A stretch of DNA of 64,000 bases from Eutreptiella sp. 'Long Island Sound 2002' (taxonomy: Eukaryota > Euglenozoa > Euglenophyceae > Eutreptiales > Eutreptiaceae): assembly GCA_964036045.1 (NCBI GenBank), contig OZ038392.1, forward strand, positions 21,416,090 through 21,480,089, written 5' to 3'. A program made the position numbers and the translations under genes. The notes beneath the pieces are model-generated. The model did not search any database, was not told where the DNA came from, and saw only the letters and a program-made list of their open reading frames with translations. Below are positions 33,198 through 43,567 of this stretch, piece after piece. Numbering within the stretch: position 1 is the first letter of the stretch; the number at the start of each line of letters is the position of its first letter.

Positions 33198-34122
33198 GCG
33201 AATGCCCCGCCGTTGCACACAACGGGACCTAAGGACCGTTCGGCAACGGGTCATGCCCTACTTTCCCCAAGCAACCATTGTAAAGTCTACCACAGGCCGC
33301 AATAGGGCAGCCGCCCATGTGCCTTTGCAGTCAATTGTGCAAAATGCAATATTCATGGCCCGAGTTATTGGGAAGCCCCCCCCTAGTGGCGTTGCCATTG
33401 TTGTTATTTCAGTTGATGCGACTTCCTTGTGGAAGGCATCCTCTACCCGTGCAGATGTATGGGTCAATGTATGGGGGGGGGGGGGGCAAAGTATGCTTCA
33501 AAGGTGAAGCTATGGGCCTCATGGTTTTGCATGGATGGCGGGGATGAACAGGCTTTTTTGAGAAGCTTGGACATCTCCGCCTACCTCAACCAAGAGGTGA
33601 GGGATGTGCAGGAGGACGTTGTCCTCTTTGCAAACCAATTTTTGACTTGCACTGTCATTTTGACGCGGGATGGGAAGGGGATGCAAGCAACGGGGGGGGG
33701 GTGGGTCTAAGTGTTGGTTGTGCAAAGACCCCAATGGTATTGTTGAGCAAATGGGGGTGGAGTCCACCTCAAGATGGGGGGCATTCTTGAGAAGTGTGAC
33801 CCTGACAGGCGGCCGGGGGACTACCAACATGCGGCATGCCGCATTCTAAACGGCATTGCAAAGCGCACTGAGACCACCCTTCAGGCCCTCCCCCTTGGTA
33901 CCGCCCGAAATGGAGGAACATTTTTCAGTATTCCTCCATCCCAACGGAGTATCGGCATGGGCCTTACAAGAGGAGGCTCAAAAATTGTTTTAGGGGTTGG
34001 TCCTTGGTGAGGCCAAGTATGTCCCTCCGCCACATGCACCATTGCATGTCCATGAACGCCCTGGAGCAAGGGCTTTTGGGACTGGAGGCAGCCAAGGCCT
34101 CAGACATTGATGACTTTATATG
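33198..34122 (+). pseudogene. Transposase exon of A, 3' part
   Basis: Resumes the A transposase after Y (GCGAATGCCCCGCCGTTGCA). It contains VISVDATSLWKAS (first candidate Asp), then a G14 run (33473-33486) where B has G10, then ILTRDGKGMQATGG, where GD of the consensus is RD. KCWLCKDPNG is followed by PGDYQHAACRILNG. About 0.35 kb present in B (53.80-54.15 kb) is deleted near 33.90 kb, before EYRHGPYKRR. At 33546-33551 codons are GAA CAG where B has TAA TAG. Ends with TGA after DIDDFI. Confidence 0.8.
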
Positions 34123-34179
34123 AAAAAAGACCATACATGCTTTGTGCCAAGTGTTTTGTGTTGTTTGTCCTAGTGGGGG

Positions 34180-34265
34180 ATGGAGGAGGGGTGCGCGATA
34201 ACTACCCGCGATAACTACGCGATAACTGAGTTATCACGCGATAACTAGCGCGATAACTAGTTAGA
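34180..34265. repeat. A/B-family palindromes at the right end of A
   Basis: CGCGATAACTAC, TTATCACGCGATAACTAGCG and similar units just inside the terminal repeat. B has the same at 54508-54585. Confidence 0.85.
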
Positions 34266-34365
34266 GCACGCCCTAGAACGCTGCATCCCACAATACAGGG
34301 CATAGCACGCGCGACGAAATGCATAGCACGAGCCATGACATCTATAGCGCGCGCTGCAGCATTAC

Positions 34366-34929
34366 CTTTTCTGCTTTCTCCTCCTCTGCTTTCTTCCGTC
34401 TCTTCTCCTCCTCTTCCTTCTCCTTCTTCTTCCTCTTCTCTTCCTCCTCCTTCTCCTTCTTCTTCCTCTTTTCCTCCTCTTCCTTCTTCTTCTTCTTTCC
34501 TTCGTCCTCTTTCTTCTTGTTCTGTTCCGCTTGACGTTGGACCGTCTGTGCCGCTGCTGCCATCAGCTGCTGGTGGGCGGTCTTCTGGGCAAGGACCTTG
34601 CCAGGCGGGTGTGGGGGCTTAGCGGTGTGGGAGGCGGAGATGGCTAGTGGTAGGTGGCTGGTGGCTGCTGGCTCCTCGGTACGGTTCTTCTTCTGCCTTG
34701 GGACTGTCACCGGTTCCGTCTCCAGCATGGCAAAGGCGTCGGCCCAATCCACCTCCAACTCCTCCATCTGCCGCTTAGCCCGGGCCAGCACCGGGGAGGA
34801 GCCTTGCTCCTTCCGTCTGTCAAGCCAGTCGGCCGCATGCTTGGACTGCCCGGCAATGTCCGCGGGCACGCTGATCATCAACGGCCCTCTGCGGGATCCC
34901 AGGCACAGGAGCTGCTCGCAGCTGCCCAC
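34366..34929 (-). CDS. D downstream gene, exon e: charged coiled-coil protein
   Basis: 188 codons between acceptor TTTTCACGTAG and donor GAGAAAAG|GTAATG, phase 0 at both ends. The N-terminal half is mixed (SCEQLLCLGSRRGPLMISV, then DWLDRRKEQ). The C-terminal half is an almost pure Lys/Glu helix (repeats of KKKEKEEEEKR) predicted as a single alpha helix or coiled coil. The downstream intron (with D palindromes) was hit by A, and the next exon is 16125-17129. Confidence 0.75.
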
Positions 34930-35054
34930 CTACGTGAAAACAGGACAGACGGTGGGGCCGTAGCGCGCGCAAACGGTCAAATCGCGCGTGCTACAGCAAA
35001 TGGAGCGTGCGCAACAATGTCGGCAGCGCGCGCAATGGCAAACATAGCGCGTAC
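34930..35054 (-). other. Intron of D with palindromes
   Basis: Donor AAAAG|GTACGCGC, acceptor CACGTAG, 125 bp, holding TAGCGCGCGC-type units. Confidence 0.75.
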
Positions 35055-35057
35055 CTT

Positions 35058-35116
<59 letters not shown>

Positions 35117-36164
35117 GGGCCATCTGCACCCGCTCCTGCTGCTGGAGCAGCTGCAGTGTTGCCTGCAGGACTGCTGCCTGCTGTTGGAGCTGCTACTGTT
35201 GTTGCACTTGCTGCTGCTGCGGCTGCTCCTCGTCCTTGACCGCCGTGGTTTTGACTTTGGCGCCGGTTGCAAGTGCCCTTGCTGCACTGGCTCCTTTCTT
35301 GGCTGACCCCCGCAGCAAATTGGCCCCCGCACTTCTCACCGAGGCACACTCGTTCTTGAAGGCCATTGCCCCCGCGTCCGTCGCATTGATAAAGCTCGGT
35401 GGGTCCTTGTTGAAGTAGAAGTGGTGGACGGTCTTTGCGGTGGCACCCGGAGGCGTGTGAGTCCGAACGTGACCCCACCTGTAACTTGCCTAGCACGAAA
35501 ACAGCAGCTCGTACTCCTCCACCTTGCAGTGTCCACAGGCAGCTTGTCCTTCTTGGGTTGGCACGGAGGGGTTCAACAGGTTCGCCAGACTGCACCAGTG
35601 GCCAGTAATGCTCTCGTCATGCCAGCAGGGTTTCGCAGCTCCGTCCGGGATCTTGGCAATCGCCGTAGCCCTTTGGCGCCAGAACTTGTAGAAGGCCACC
35701 TCGAAGAGGTAGGCCGGTGTCACGTCCTTCAGCTATGCCCAGTCGGGGCCTTGGGCGTAGATGGTGCTGTTTTGGTTGGGCCAGATTCGGTTCTTGAAGT
35801 CGCTGCTGAAGGCGAACCCCGTACGTGGCCCGGGTGGGGGAGACTGAAATTCTGCTTGCACTTGCTGTTGCTGCTGTCTCGGTTGGACTTGCTGCTGCTG
35901 CTGCTGTTGTGGGCTGCCGACTTGCTGGGCCGTAGCCTGCACTTGCTGCTGCTGCATTTGCTGCTGCTGCACTGGCAGTGGGCCGAAGAGCACTTGCTGC
36001 ACTTGGCCCACTGGAAGACTGCCGCGCACTGGGGAGCCCAAGGTACGTGACCCACCGGGGAACAGCATGGGAGACAACTGTTGTTAGGCAGTTCGTAACG
36101 GGGACTGCGGCGCCGGCCACAAAGGCTGCGTTGGGGAGAACTGGGTCAGCTGCTGGGACAGCGT
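35055..36164 (-). CDS. D downstream gene, exon d: polyQ protein with Cys/His region
   Basis: Bounded by acceptor TTGTTTTCCGCAG and donor AAAAG|GTACGC, exactly 370 codons with both ends in phase 0. The frame is continuous only if four codons are sense: TAA 36084-36086 and TAG 35733, 35490 and 35193 (start positions). Context suggests Gln: the TAA precedes CAA CAG, and the last TAG lies inside VQQQ-QLQQQ. The product has Gln tracts, then a folded-looking stretch (AYLFEVAFYKFWRQRATAI) with a Cys/His cluster (CWHDESITGHWC ... CGHCK) that may bind zinc. A helical region ends in 20 Gln from a CAA microsatellite (35058-35116). No family is recognised. Confidence 0.7.
35058..35116. repeat. (GTT)n / (CAA)n microsatellite coding for polyQ
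   Basis: About 20 GTT units on plus, read as CAA (Gln) on minus in the frame of exon d. Confidence 0.95.
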
Positions 36165-36286
36165 CTGCGGAAAACAAGACAAAGGACGCGCAACGAGGAC
36201 TTGCGTAGTGCGCACAACGAGACGGGTAGCACGCACAACAAGAGCGTAGCACGCGCAACGGAAACAGTAGTGCGCACGGCAAGAAC
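36165..36286 (-). other. Intron of D with palindromes
   Basis: Donor CCACAG|GTTCTTGCC, acceptor TTTTCCGCAG, 122 bp, containing GTAGTGCGCAC and GTAGCACGCGC units. Confidence 0.75.
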
Positions 36287-36472
36287 CTGTGGCTGCATGC
36301 TCCACGGCGTCGTCGACGGCTGCTGCAGTCCCGGTTGTACAGCTGCATGTGGCGGTGGTGGCGGCGCCCCACCAGCTGCTCTGGCCGCTGCAGCAGTTGT
36401 TGGTGGTGCTGCAGGAGGCGGATACCCCCAGCCCACGGGTTGCATGGGCAAGAGGGTTACATTAAAGTACCC
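36287..36472 (-). CDS. D downstream gene, exon c: Pro/Ala-rich start
   Basis: 62 codons between acceptor GCTGGAACAG and donor CCACAG|GT, opening GYFNVTLLPMQPVGWGYPPP. An ATG at 36445 (MQPVGW) could start the protein, as in the other families, where an ATG follows the acceptor by a few codons. The rest is Pro/Ala-rich and disordered. In D' the gypsy LTR interrupts this exon right after PMQPV. Confidence 0.65.
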
Positions 36473-36639
36473 CTGTTCCAGCAGTAATACAAAAAGGAAA
36501 ACGCAGTCTCAAAAAAATAGAAAACAACAACAAAAAAAAAGGACAGAAAAGCAACAAGTCGCTGTGTCTGTCAATGCATTTGCAATTGGAGGGACATTTG
36601 AAGTGCGTAGTCATAGCACGCTACTTCTGGTTGTATATC

Positions 36640-36750
36640 ACGATTTCAGGGGTTCCGGCGCTTGAAAACAGCATAGCGCGCGCGATACTGGACATCGCGC
36701 GCACTAGATAACATGTAGCGCGCGCTATAAAACAAATAGCGCGCGCTACC
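36640..36750. repeat. D-family palindromes after the transposase
   Basis: Several TAGCGCGCGCTA units. The first starts at the last transposase codons (GGTAGCGCGC), which may be a splice donor. If TAG is sense, the frame runs on to TGA near 36.64 kb. Confidence 0.8.
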
Positions 36751-38180
36751 ACAGTTCCTCATCCGCAAAATATGCCCTAACGTCGTCAGCCAATTTTTGC
36801 GCATTGCACAGGTTGCTTCTAGAGGTCCCGTTCCACCTTGGTACTTCAAAGTACAGGAACAGACGGTCATTAACCTGCCTGAGCATCTTAATGCGGCGCG
36901 ACACGAGGCTTCCTGCCCCCCCACCTCTATCACAAAAGGAGGACCAAATGTCCTTCAGCACCCTGTTGCTCCCTTCCAAAAGATCCCCCGAAAACATTCC
37001 TAGGCCATAGGGCCGTATGGCCTGAATAGTGACTGTAGCATCGTGCAACATCCAGTTAATATATGGTGATCTTTTTTCGGGGCAAACCCACCTCTGGAAA
37101 GCCTGGGCAACCTCTGGAGCCTGCAATGCTCCCTCTTCAAACATTGTGCCATACATGTCCCCCAGTAGTATGTACATGGCAACCACTGCTGTGTGCATCC
37201 TCATGTCACCCCCAAGGAGGGGGGCCAGTTCCTCCCAAACCTTAAGAAGGCACCAAGTCTCTTCCCCATCTGGCTCTGCCGTCCCCTGTAGTGCTATGTG
37301 ACAACCCGACCTGTGAAAAATAGCCTGAACAGAGACCCTTGTACTAGGACGCACAGACTTGGCCAATCAGCGTACCAAGGCAGTGACCTCCCTCCCTACA
37401 AAAATCAGAAGGTGCAGAACACATGGTATGAGGTGACGCCGCCTCAGAGGCACCTTCAACAACCTGCTCTGGACAACACCAAATATATCCATGGGCCTGC
37501 ACTTGGCCCCAGGTGCAATGAGCCCTAGCAACTGCTCATCTCGCTCGGTGGTTCTATCCACATCCTGTTGCAACCATGTTGCAGTGGACTTGCACCACGT
37601 CATGTAAGTGAACAGACTACCTGCCATCCAATGTGTAGTGACACCCGACAACCGACGCAGCCAAGGGCTATCCCCACCGCAGAAAATCCTGCAGCGTCTG
37701 GATGCACCCCGGATGGGAACCACACCACTGTCGATGGCACTCTGGAGAAAAGCAAGATTGTTAGCCCAGACCTCGGACAACACAGAGATGGACTTCTCAC
37801 CACAAAGGGCGACGTTAACAGTCCAGTGGTAGGACAACGTCCTTGCCAAGTGACCATGGTTGGCAAAGGAAATGGACATCTGGCACCACGATTCCCCCCC
37901 ACAAGGCAACCCATCCCCCCTCACAATGATCCACAGCTCTCCTTGGCACTCCCTGGGGTATTGGAGGTTAGAAACAATGGAATCAAAGGAAAATATATAG
38001 TCGAAAAAGTGCTGCAGGGGCCACTGCGAAAAGACCGTGACCCCATCTGTGTGGACGGCAACCTGTAAATGCTGCCTACTTGCAAGCTGGTTCCATTCTG
38101 TGGCGAAACTAGCATAGGACGGTAGAGAAAAAAGGTGTGTGGGGACCTTACTTCTCGTCCAAGTAATCAAATCTTTGTAC
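36750..38180 (-). pseudogene. D transposase, main exon (one in-frame TGA)
   Basis: About 476 codons from acceptor TTTTCCTGAG. It has a candidate first acid in HTDGVTVFSQ, then RGDGLPCGG, the block GGDSPWLRRLSGVTTHWM, a Cys/His region and the C-terminal FSGDLLEGSNRVLKD, whose Glu aligns with AMEGSHRRLKR of X. TGA at 37367-37369 interrupts LVR-LAKSVRP. D' has AGA at the same place, so this is most simply a nonsense mutation. It is a distant relative of the X/B/C transposases, about 80 residues shorter in the middle. Function in D transposition is inferred. Confidence 0.72.
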
Positions 38181-38293
38181 CTCAGGAAAATAGCGCGCGC
38201 AACATGAGAACGTAGCGCGCGCAGAAGTCACCGAAGCGCGTGCTATGAGCGGAAGTGCGCGCGATGTCACATGCAAAGCGCGCACAATAATAC
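38181..38293 (-). other. Intron of the D transposase gene
   Basis: Donor AGAAG|GTATTATTG, acceptor CCTGAG|GTACAAAG, 113 bp. Splicing joins KIPRR to RYKDLITWTR in frame. It contains four TAGCGCGCGC-type units and is conserved in D' at 9.55-9.66 kb. Confidence 0.78.
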
Positions 38294-38577
38294 CTTCTTC
38301 TCGGAATCTTCAGGAGCAGGACCAAGTCCACCACCGACAGGGGTGTGACAGCGTTGGCAGCCTCGGTCCTGCGACGCTTCTTCTCTGCTTCAGACACGGG
38401 GACCCTTTTTTCCAACTTGGCCCACAAAGACCGTTGGACGGCAGACCCTGAGTAAAAAAACTCAACTAGGTCCGCCAAAAGGTCTTCGTTCTTCCACAAG
38501 GACCACCCATAGTGGGCGCCCAAAATGTTTGCAATCTTTCCTGACATTGGCAACGTCACTTGCGGTGCCGGAAGCAT
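38294..38577 (-). CDS. D transposase, N-terminal exon
   Basis: Opens about MLPAPQVTLPMSGKIANILG and continues WSLWKNEDLLADLVEFF to the donor. Upstream (38.58-38.73 kb) are more D palindromes and the D end, so the true start and any earlier exon are uncertain. A basic stretch (EKKRRRTE) could be a nuclear signal or DNA contact. Confidence 0.6.
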
Positions 38578-38735
38578 TTGAAACTTTAGAGAAATAGGCC
38601 TTTTTGCCCTGCTTATTAGGACATGGGGTTACAAACCCAAGACCCCGAGCCATAGCGCGCGCTATGACCCGCGCTATGTCTTTGTAGTGCGCACTGAGCC
38701 ATCGCGCGGAAATCCCTTGTAGCGCGCACGAAGGG

Positions 38736-41700
38736 AAGCGGTGGTTTTCAAAAAATGACTGTTTGTATCCTCGATAAGGGTGGTTCCTTTTTTTTCATCT
38801 CGGAAAACCGTGTCAGGTGGAGCCCACCGAAATATTTCGTATGCATTTTGCCCGGAATTTTGTCGTTAGTCAGACGTGGGTGTTGGGGATTCTGTGGCGG
38901 TCGCAACGGACAACAGAAGAATGGTTTGAGAAAACGGAGAAACAGTTCTGGAAGATCGGGCGGAACACAGAATGATAGTCCATAGAAGCGTCCTCAAACC
39001 ATGTTCAGCGACTCATGCACAATGCCATCCTAATAACGCAAAACTGTTACGTAATATCCTCAAGGATGGAGATTGATAGAATCCGGAAGAAGTTCGTCAT
39101 GATAGGTAGTCCATGTGTAGCAATCCAAATTGTGCATATATTGCAACGCAGTGCCGCGCGAGTATCCGCTGCAACCGGGACTGAATGGCCGCACTGCTGG
39201 GAGCCTCCACATTAACGGAGTCGGCATTGACCATAGAGCACACAATGACGTTTTCCTCACTCATCACACTGGACAGCAATACGAAAAATAGACCTACAGG
39301 TGCAGCCAACAGCAAATATTTCGTATTGGGTTATCATTATGGGGAGTGTTCCATTTGGCATGGCCCAGATATTGCTGCGCAACTACCCTGCTATTCTGGG
39401 GTTCACCTCGTTCTAGATCATACGACAAAATTTAACATCACCCTTATCTTGTGAGGGGACAGGTAGGGAGAGCCACAATGCCGCGGCACACCTATGGGTG
39501 ACGGACATATGTTCGCCGGTGTTGGACTGGGGGTGTGCGAGCCCCTGGCTTTGGACGTACTGAATACGGTTGCCAGCAGTTGGGGAACCGTGGCTGTCCT
39601 TGGGGTCGACCACTGGCTGCTTCGGGTTTGGCTTGGGGGCGTTTGGGAGGGGGTAAGTCACCACGAGCCATCTGCGTAAGCGTGCGCACGTCCGCCTTCT
39701 GAGCCACGTGCCGCCTCGCTGGGGCAGCCTTTGCGCGTTTTTCCGTGCGGGGCGGGGTAGCGGACCGCATGGGGAGAAGCCAGGTACGGCGATGTTCCAG
39801 AAGTGCGCCCAGCGTGGGTTGGCTAGCGGTGGCCTCGAATTGTACTGCTACATCAGGTCCTGCTGGTTTGCCCCTGAGGTGTTCACGGGCTGGAGGGCAG
39901 TTGGGGTCTATGGCAAAGGCAATCGCCAATGCCCTTTCAAGGCTTGGCTCAATAAAATGGCTCCGGCTGACACACGCCCCTTGGAGGTACAACTGGAGTG
40001 ACCCCCGGCGCTGCACCGCAAATCTGTGGCGCATGAGCCCCATATCCACAAGGTCGCGCATTGTAGTTGGTTCAACAGCGTTGAGGAGGTGTTCGGTCCG
40101 CGGGGAGGTGGGATCTTGCGCACAGCGGCGGGGAGGGGTCGGGGGGTCTAGGGGTACAAGCACAGGGGGTCGGGTAAGTCGTGGGGGGCTGTTAACAGTG
40201 GGCTGGTACGAGATGCGTGGTGTGCATAGCGGGGTGAAGCTGGGGGATGAAGTCATGGCGGGGGGGGGTACGTGAACATGGGTGAAGGAGCGGCTTCGAA
40301 GTGCGGTTGTTGGGATGGTGGTGTGCAAGACGCCCGCTCAGCCAGCTCTGCCAAGGGTTTCTCGGCATCCGAGTCCCATGGGTCCTCCTGAAAATCTCCG
40401 TGTTGTAAAATTTCTGGCAGATAGGACCACCCGCATCAACATGGTTTATAAACACATCTTATCTTCCGACGCAGAGTATGTTTCACCGCATCCGGCAAAA
40501 CGGGGGAAATAGTGATTGCACGTATATCCTATCCGCTTTGTTCATTGCTACCGGGGTCATCAAGGTAGCTCAATAGCTAGTAACACATACATACAGCAAA
40601 CAAAACAACACGAACTATTCTTGCTATGCTATTGAAGCCGCGGTCCTTGCACACAACACTAGTCATAGGTGCACGTAGTCGTTTCATATCGGGGTCTGAA
40701 ATAGAGGAACCTATGAAACCGGAAAATTCGACAGCTGTGGCTCAGGTACCCGACGCGCGACGAAATAAAGTCCGTCCAAATCATGTTTCGCCGGATCCGC
40801 ACAAACATACCCTGTTAAGTTAGTGTGGATGTATTACAGTAAAAGTAGTGGTGGGTAGTTTTTTGAAACTGTACGTATGTGTGTAGAAGACCGCTGGCGT
40901 TTGCCCATTGAATGAGGACGGTGACCGAGGCATGTCATGGATAGGAACATTGCAATGCACTTACACATGTTCGTTGAGACACCTTCTCGACCCCATTTGT
41001 TCGACCGCATGATATCTACAGATATGTAAGCAGGTGGCGTACCATATCAATCAGAATGCAGAATTCATGATAACACTTCAAAATCCTCGGCCCCACACCC
41101 TTGCCTGTGCATGCCTACTATTCTCCATGCTTTCAGCCCGTCCCGTATCAGCCGCGTGTGTGGATGTTGGTGTGCATCTGTATAAGCATGTACGTACGTC
41201 TCACAAAGAGAAATATGCAACAAGAAGCGCAGGATTCCACCTGCCCCTGTCATGTTTTGTACCGATGGTTCAAATCGTCGACAACTAAAACTGGGATAGG
41301 ATAGTATACTGAATCAAAAAGTTTTGCGTGCACTAGTTCCGGATCAGAAAGCATCTTCTGGTGGCCGCGTATTCAGATACACCCTCAGGGCCGCGTCCCA
41401 TTGCGCACCATTCTGATGCAAATCCATCCCACACTCTATGTGCCCTGGTTGGTGCACCTTCGCTAAGCGCGCACGTTTTCATGGGGCATACGTCGTCGTG
41501 TATGGACAATGCATTACCGAAGGTTGGAGTAAAATGAGTGATGCACTCGTTTGCAATAGCGATAGGTCATTCCTACACGGAACTCACCTAATGAGGCTAT
41601 GCACAACACCTTGATCCTTGATCTTTTGGCCGGATCCGGTGAAAGTAATGCTCTTGCATACGAACGTGTTTCTCTTTTCACAAGGACATTGGAATGTGCT

Positions 41701-41920
41701 AATTATTTTAGACTCCACATGGGAATGTGCTAATTATTTTTGTCTGCACAGAGCGACATAGAGTCAGGTCACAAATGAGATCAGGTTTCATTGCGTTCCC
41801 AACTGTATTTTTTTTGTGAATCTACGATACTCAATGCTTTTCCCAAAACTGAAGTCCGTCGTTTGTGCAACGCTATTGTTCATTTGCCTTTATTTCCCAA
41901 ACCCTGTAATTGGCACCCAT
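38736..41920. other. AT-richer background DNA, no confident gene
   Basis: Between D and the minisatellite I see no recognisable gene other than the doubtful frame at 39492-40328. Degenerate CCGGATCCGG palindromes occur at 40481, 40785 and 41625. This may be true host intergenic DNA or very old elements. Confidence 0.4.
39492..40328 (-). CDS. Hypothetical protein, Pro/Arg-rich, 278 codons
   Basis: The longest frame in the background segment. Both ends are low-complexity (Pro/Ser/Thr at the start, Pro/Ala/Arg at the end). The middle looks more protein-like (TMRDLVDMGLMRHRFAVQRR, then RSHFIEPSLERALAIAF). Stop is TAA, so under a TAR=Gln code the frame would continue. No motif or family is recognised, and it may be an exon of a decayed element. 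Confidence 0.3.
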   Translation of the reverse strand: MHTTIPTTALRSRSFTHVHVPPPAMTSSPSFTPLCTPRISYQPTVNSPPRLTRPPVLVPLDPPTPPRRCAQDPTSPRTEHLLNAVEPTTMRDLVDMGLMRHRFAVQRRGSLQLYLQGACVSRSHFIEPSLERALAIAFAIDPNCPPAREHLRGKPAGPDVAVQFEATASQPTLGALLEHRRTWLLPMRSATPPRTEKRAKAAPARRHVAQKADVRTLTQMARGDLPPPKRPQAKPEAASGRPQGQPRFPNCWQPYSVRPKPGARTPPVQHRRTYVRHP

Positions 41921-42340
41921 GTGGCGGGGGCCTCGGTGGTCCCAAAACGGAGGAGGCCTTCATGCGGTGGGGGCCTCGTTGGCCCCAAAACGGAGGAGGC
42001 CCCCACGCCCATGCGGCGGGGGCCTCGGTGGTCTCAGAACGCAGGAGGCCCCCTCGCCCATGCGGCAGGGGCCTCGGTGGTCCCAAAACGGAGGAGGCCC
42101 CACGCCGATGCGGCGGGGGCCTCGGTGGTCCCAAAGCGAAGGAGGCCCCAACGCCCATGCGGCGGGGGCCTCGTTGGCCCCAAAACAAAGGAGGCCCCCA
42201 CGCCCATGCGGCGGGGGCCTCGGTGGTCCCAGAACGCAGGAGGCCCCCTCGCCCATGCAGCGGGGGCCTTGGTGGTCGGCCTCAGTGGTCCGAAAACGGA
42301 GGTGGCCCCCACGCCCATGCGGCGGGGGCCTCGGTGGATG
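41920..42340 (+). repeat. Minisatellite, about 48-bp GC-rich unit
   Basis: About nine copies of a unit containing GCGGCGGGGGCCTCGGTGGT then CCCAAAACGGAGGAGGCCCC, with steps of about 47-52 bp. All three plus frames and their reverses stay open, as expected of a repeat. It ends 250 bp before the Penelope-like element. Confidence 0.93.
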
Positions 42341-42586
42341 CATGCATACATTGTTACTGCCCTTCCTTGGTGTTGTATTCCGCGCCCCTACATGTGGTTT
42401 GCTCTTGCAGATGTGATAGAGGACCACCGCATTTATACCAGTACAATATGTATAGACATATATGCATTATGCATGTTATGTTTTGAGTACGGTATATCAA
42501 AAGGTACGCATATTACATATACGAAAGGCTATGTTTCTAAGTCCATTCAAATATCAACACAACTGTATTTCGACTACATTACGGGT

Positions 42587-42651
42587 TAAGGAAGCTGGGA
42601 CCGACACCAGCCGAAGCAGACGACGGAAAAAAGGAATAAAACTTTTGAGAT
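42587..42651 (+). repeat. 65-bp direct repeat, left copy
   Basis: Identical to 62851-62915 over 65 bp and bounds the Penelope-like element, as pseudo-LTR repeats do in this class. Confidence 0.9.
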
Positions 42652-42689
42652 CAGAAGCACTTTTGTCAAAGAGGACAATCGTAAGTACT

Positions 42690-43108
42690 ATGTGGAAGAA
42701 GATGTTTATGAAGCTAATCCAAAAGATGATGGAGGAAGACGATGATGAAATGCCGCCGCTCGAAGCCATCCCTTCCGACGATGATGAGCCTGAGCGTGAC
42801 AGTGCGAAGAGGAAGGAACATCGTACGAAGGGGAAAGAGCGCACGGAAACGACACCAACACCCAGCGCAAGTGGGTCCGCAGCACGCAGCGAGCCCAGCG
42901 CCAGTGGAAATCGTGATCCAAGTACGCCCCCGCCTATTGGGACGCAGAAGATCTGGTGTGACCAGTGCGGTTTCACCGACCACGAAACTGTGGAGCATGA
43001 CCAAGCCATGGAAAAATGCAAGCTTGAGAAGCAAGGTCGGAACAGTGTGAACCTCCCTTTTAATCCTGCATGGCTGGCATGCGACTCGTGCGGAAAAACC
43101 GGGCACTC
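42690..43108 (+). CDS. Penelope-like ORF1, 5' part (zinc knuckles)
   Basis: From ATG 42690 (MWKKMFMKLIQKMMEEDDDE) through an acidic, Ser/Pro-rich stretch to a Cys/His motif (CDQCGFTDHETVEH) and the first half of a second (CDSCGKTGH). Element C interrupts the coding sequence at 43109. Across the insertion, with one copy of the TC duplication, the frame continues in phase and supplies the missing Cys (SFKVCDQFDAQRVA), giving a standard C-x2-C-x4-H-x4-C knuckle. It is probably a nucleic-acid-binding protein of the retroelement particle. Confidence 0.78.
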
Positions 43109-43125
43109 TGTAACTACGAAGCCAA
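43109..43125. repeat. Terminal inverted repeat of C, left
   Basis: TGTAACTACGAAGCCAA, 17 bp, exact inverse at 56637-56653. Flanking TC at 43107-43108 and 56654-56655. Confidence 0.92.
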
Positions 43126-43330
43126 CCCCAGATACTGTACATTCGCCAACTCATGGTCAACTCCATGTCGAGAGCATTCAACTTGCTTGTACTTGTGCAC
43201 TGTGTTGTTGCTACGCCTTGTGCATGAAACGTGAGGAACTATCTATATTTTATAGCTTATGGTTGCGTTGCTTTGTTGATATGTTGCAATATGTGGGTTT
43301 TTTGGGTCGAAGCCAACTTTTTGGAAGCCA

Positions 43331-43480
43331 AGTCAAAGTTGGCGCGCCAATTTGGCACTTGGCGCGCGCCAACTGGAAAGTTGGCGCGCCAAGTGCCAAG
43401 TTGGCGCGCCAAGTGCCAAGTTGGCGCGCCAACTCTTGAGTTGGCGCGCGCCAAGTCCGGTTTTGGCGCGCGCCAATTGC
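43331..43480. repeat. C-family palindromes, 5' intron
   Basis: Eight or so TTGGCGCGCC / TTGGCGCGCGCCAA units spaced by 5-10 bp. The segment ends with acceptor TTTGCCTTCTAG at 43549. Confidence 0.9.
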
Positions 43481-43567
43481 CCCATTCTTCTTGTTCCTTT
43501 GCACCCCATGTTTCATTTACACCCTTCATGCATTCCCTTTGCCTTCTAGGCATCTCATCAATTTATT

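Larger units (their letters stand above)
17164..34290 (+). mobile_element. DNA transposon A (non-autonomous; holds Y and X)
   Basis: The left end TGGGATGCAGCGTTCTAGGG (17164 on) is repeated inverted at the right end (to 34290). CA flanks both sides, a 2-bp target duplication inside an intron of D. It is colinear with B (47970-54831), but with the core of its dioxygenase exon deleted, a 4-bp frameshift, an internal deletion and tandem-repeat expansion in exon 2, and Y inserted in the transposase exon. Minus Y, A is about 5.7 kb. Confidence 0.9.
15752..38735 (-). mobile_element. DNA transposon D (with A inserted in it)
   Basis: Ends CCCTGTGTGCGCGC (15752-15765) and, on the other strand, CCCTTCGTGCGCGC (ending at 38735) form a short imperfect terminal repeat flanked by AA on both sides. 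Removing A (17164-34290) leaves about 5.9 kb. All genes read on minus: transposase (38.6-36.75 kb), then exons for a polyQ/zinc protein, a charged coiled coil and an acidic Pro-rich tail. Every D intron carries TAGCGCGCGCTA-type palindromes. D' at 7819-10103 is a second copy. The termini are less certain than the gene content. Confidence 0.7.

Noticed and set aside
37367-37369. UGA recoding (selenocysteine or Trp) in the D transposase
   Set aside because: The sister copy has AGA, and TGA ends the other main frames, so a point mutation is simpler.
41920-42340. Pro/Arg/Gly-rich protein across the minisatellite
   Set aside because: All six frames stay open over a 48-bp GC-rich tandem repeat; no conserved domain.
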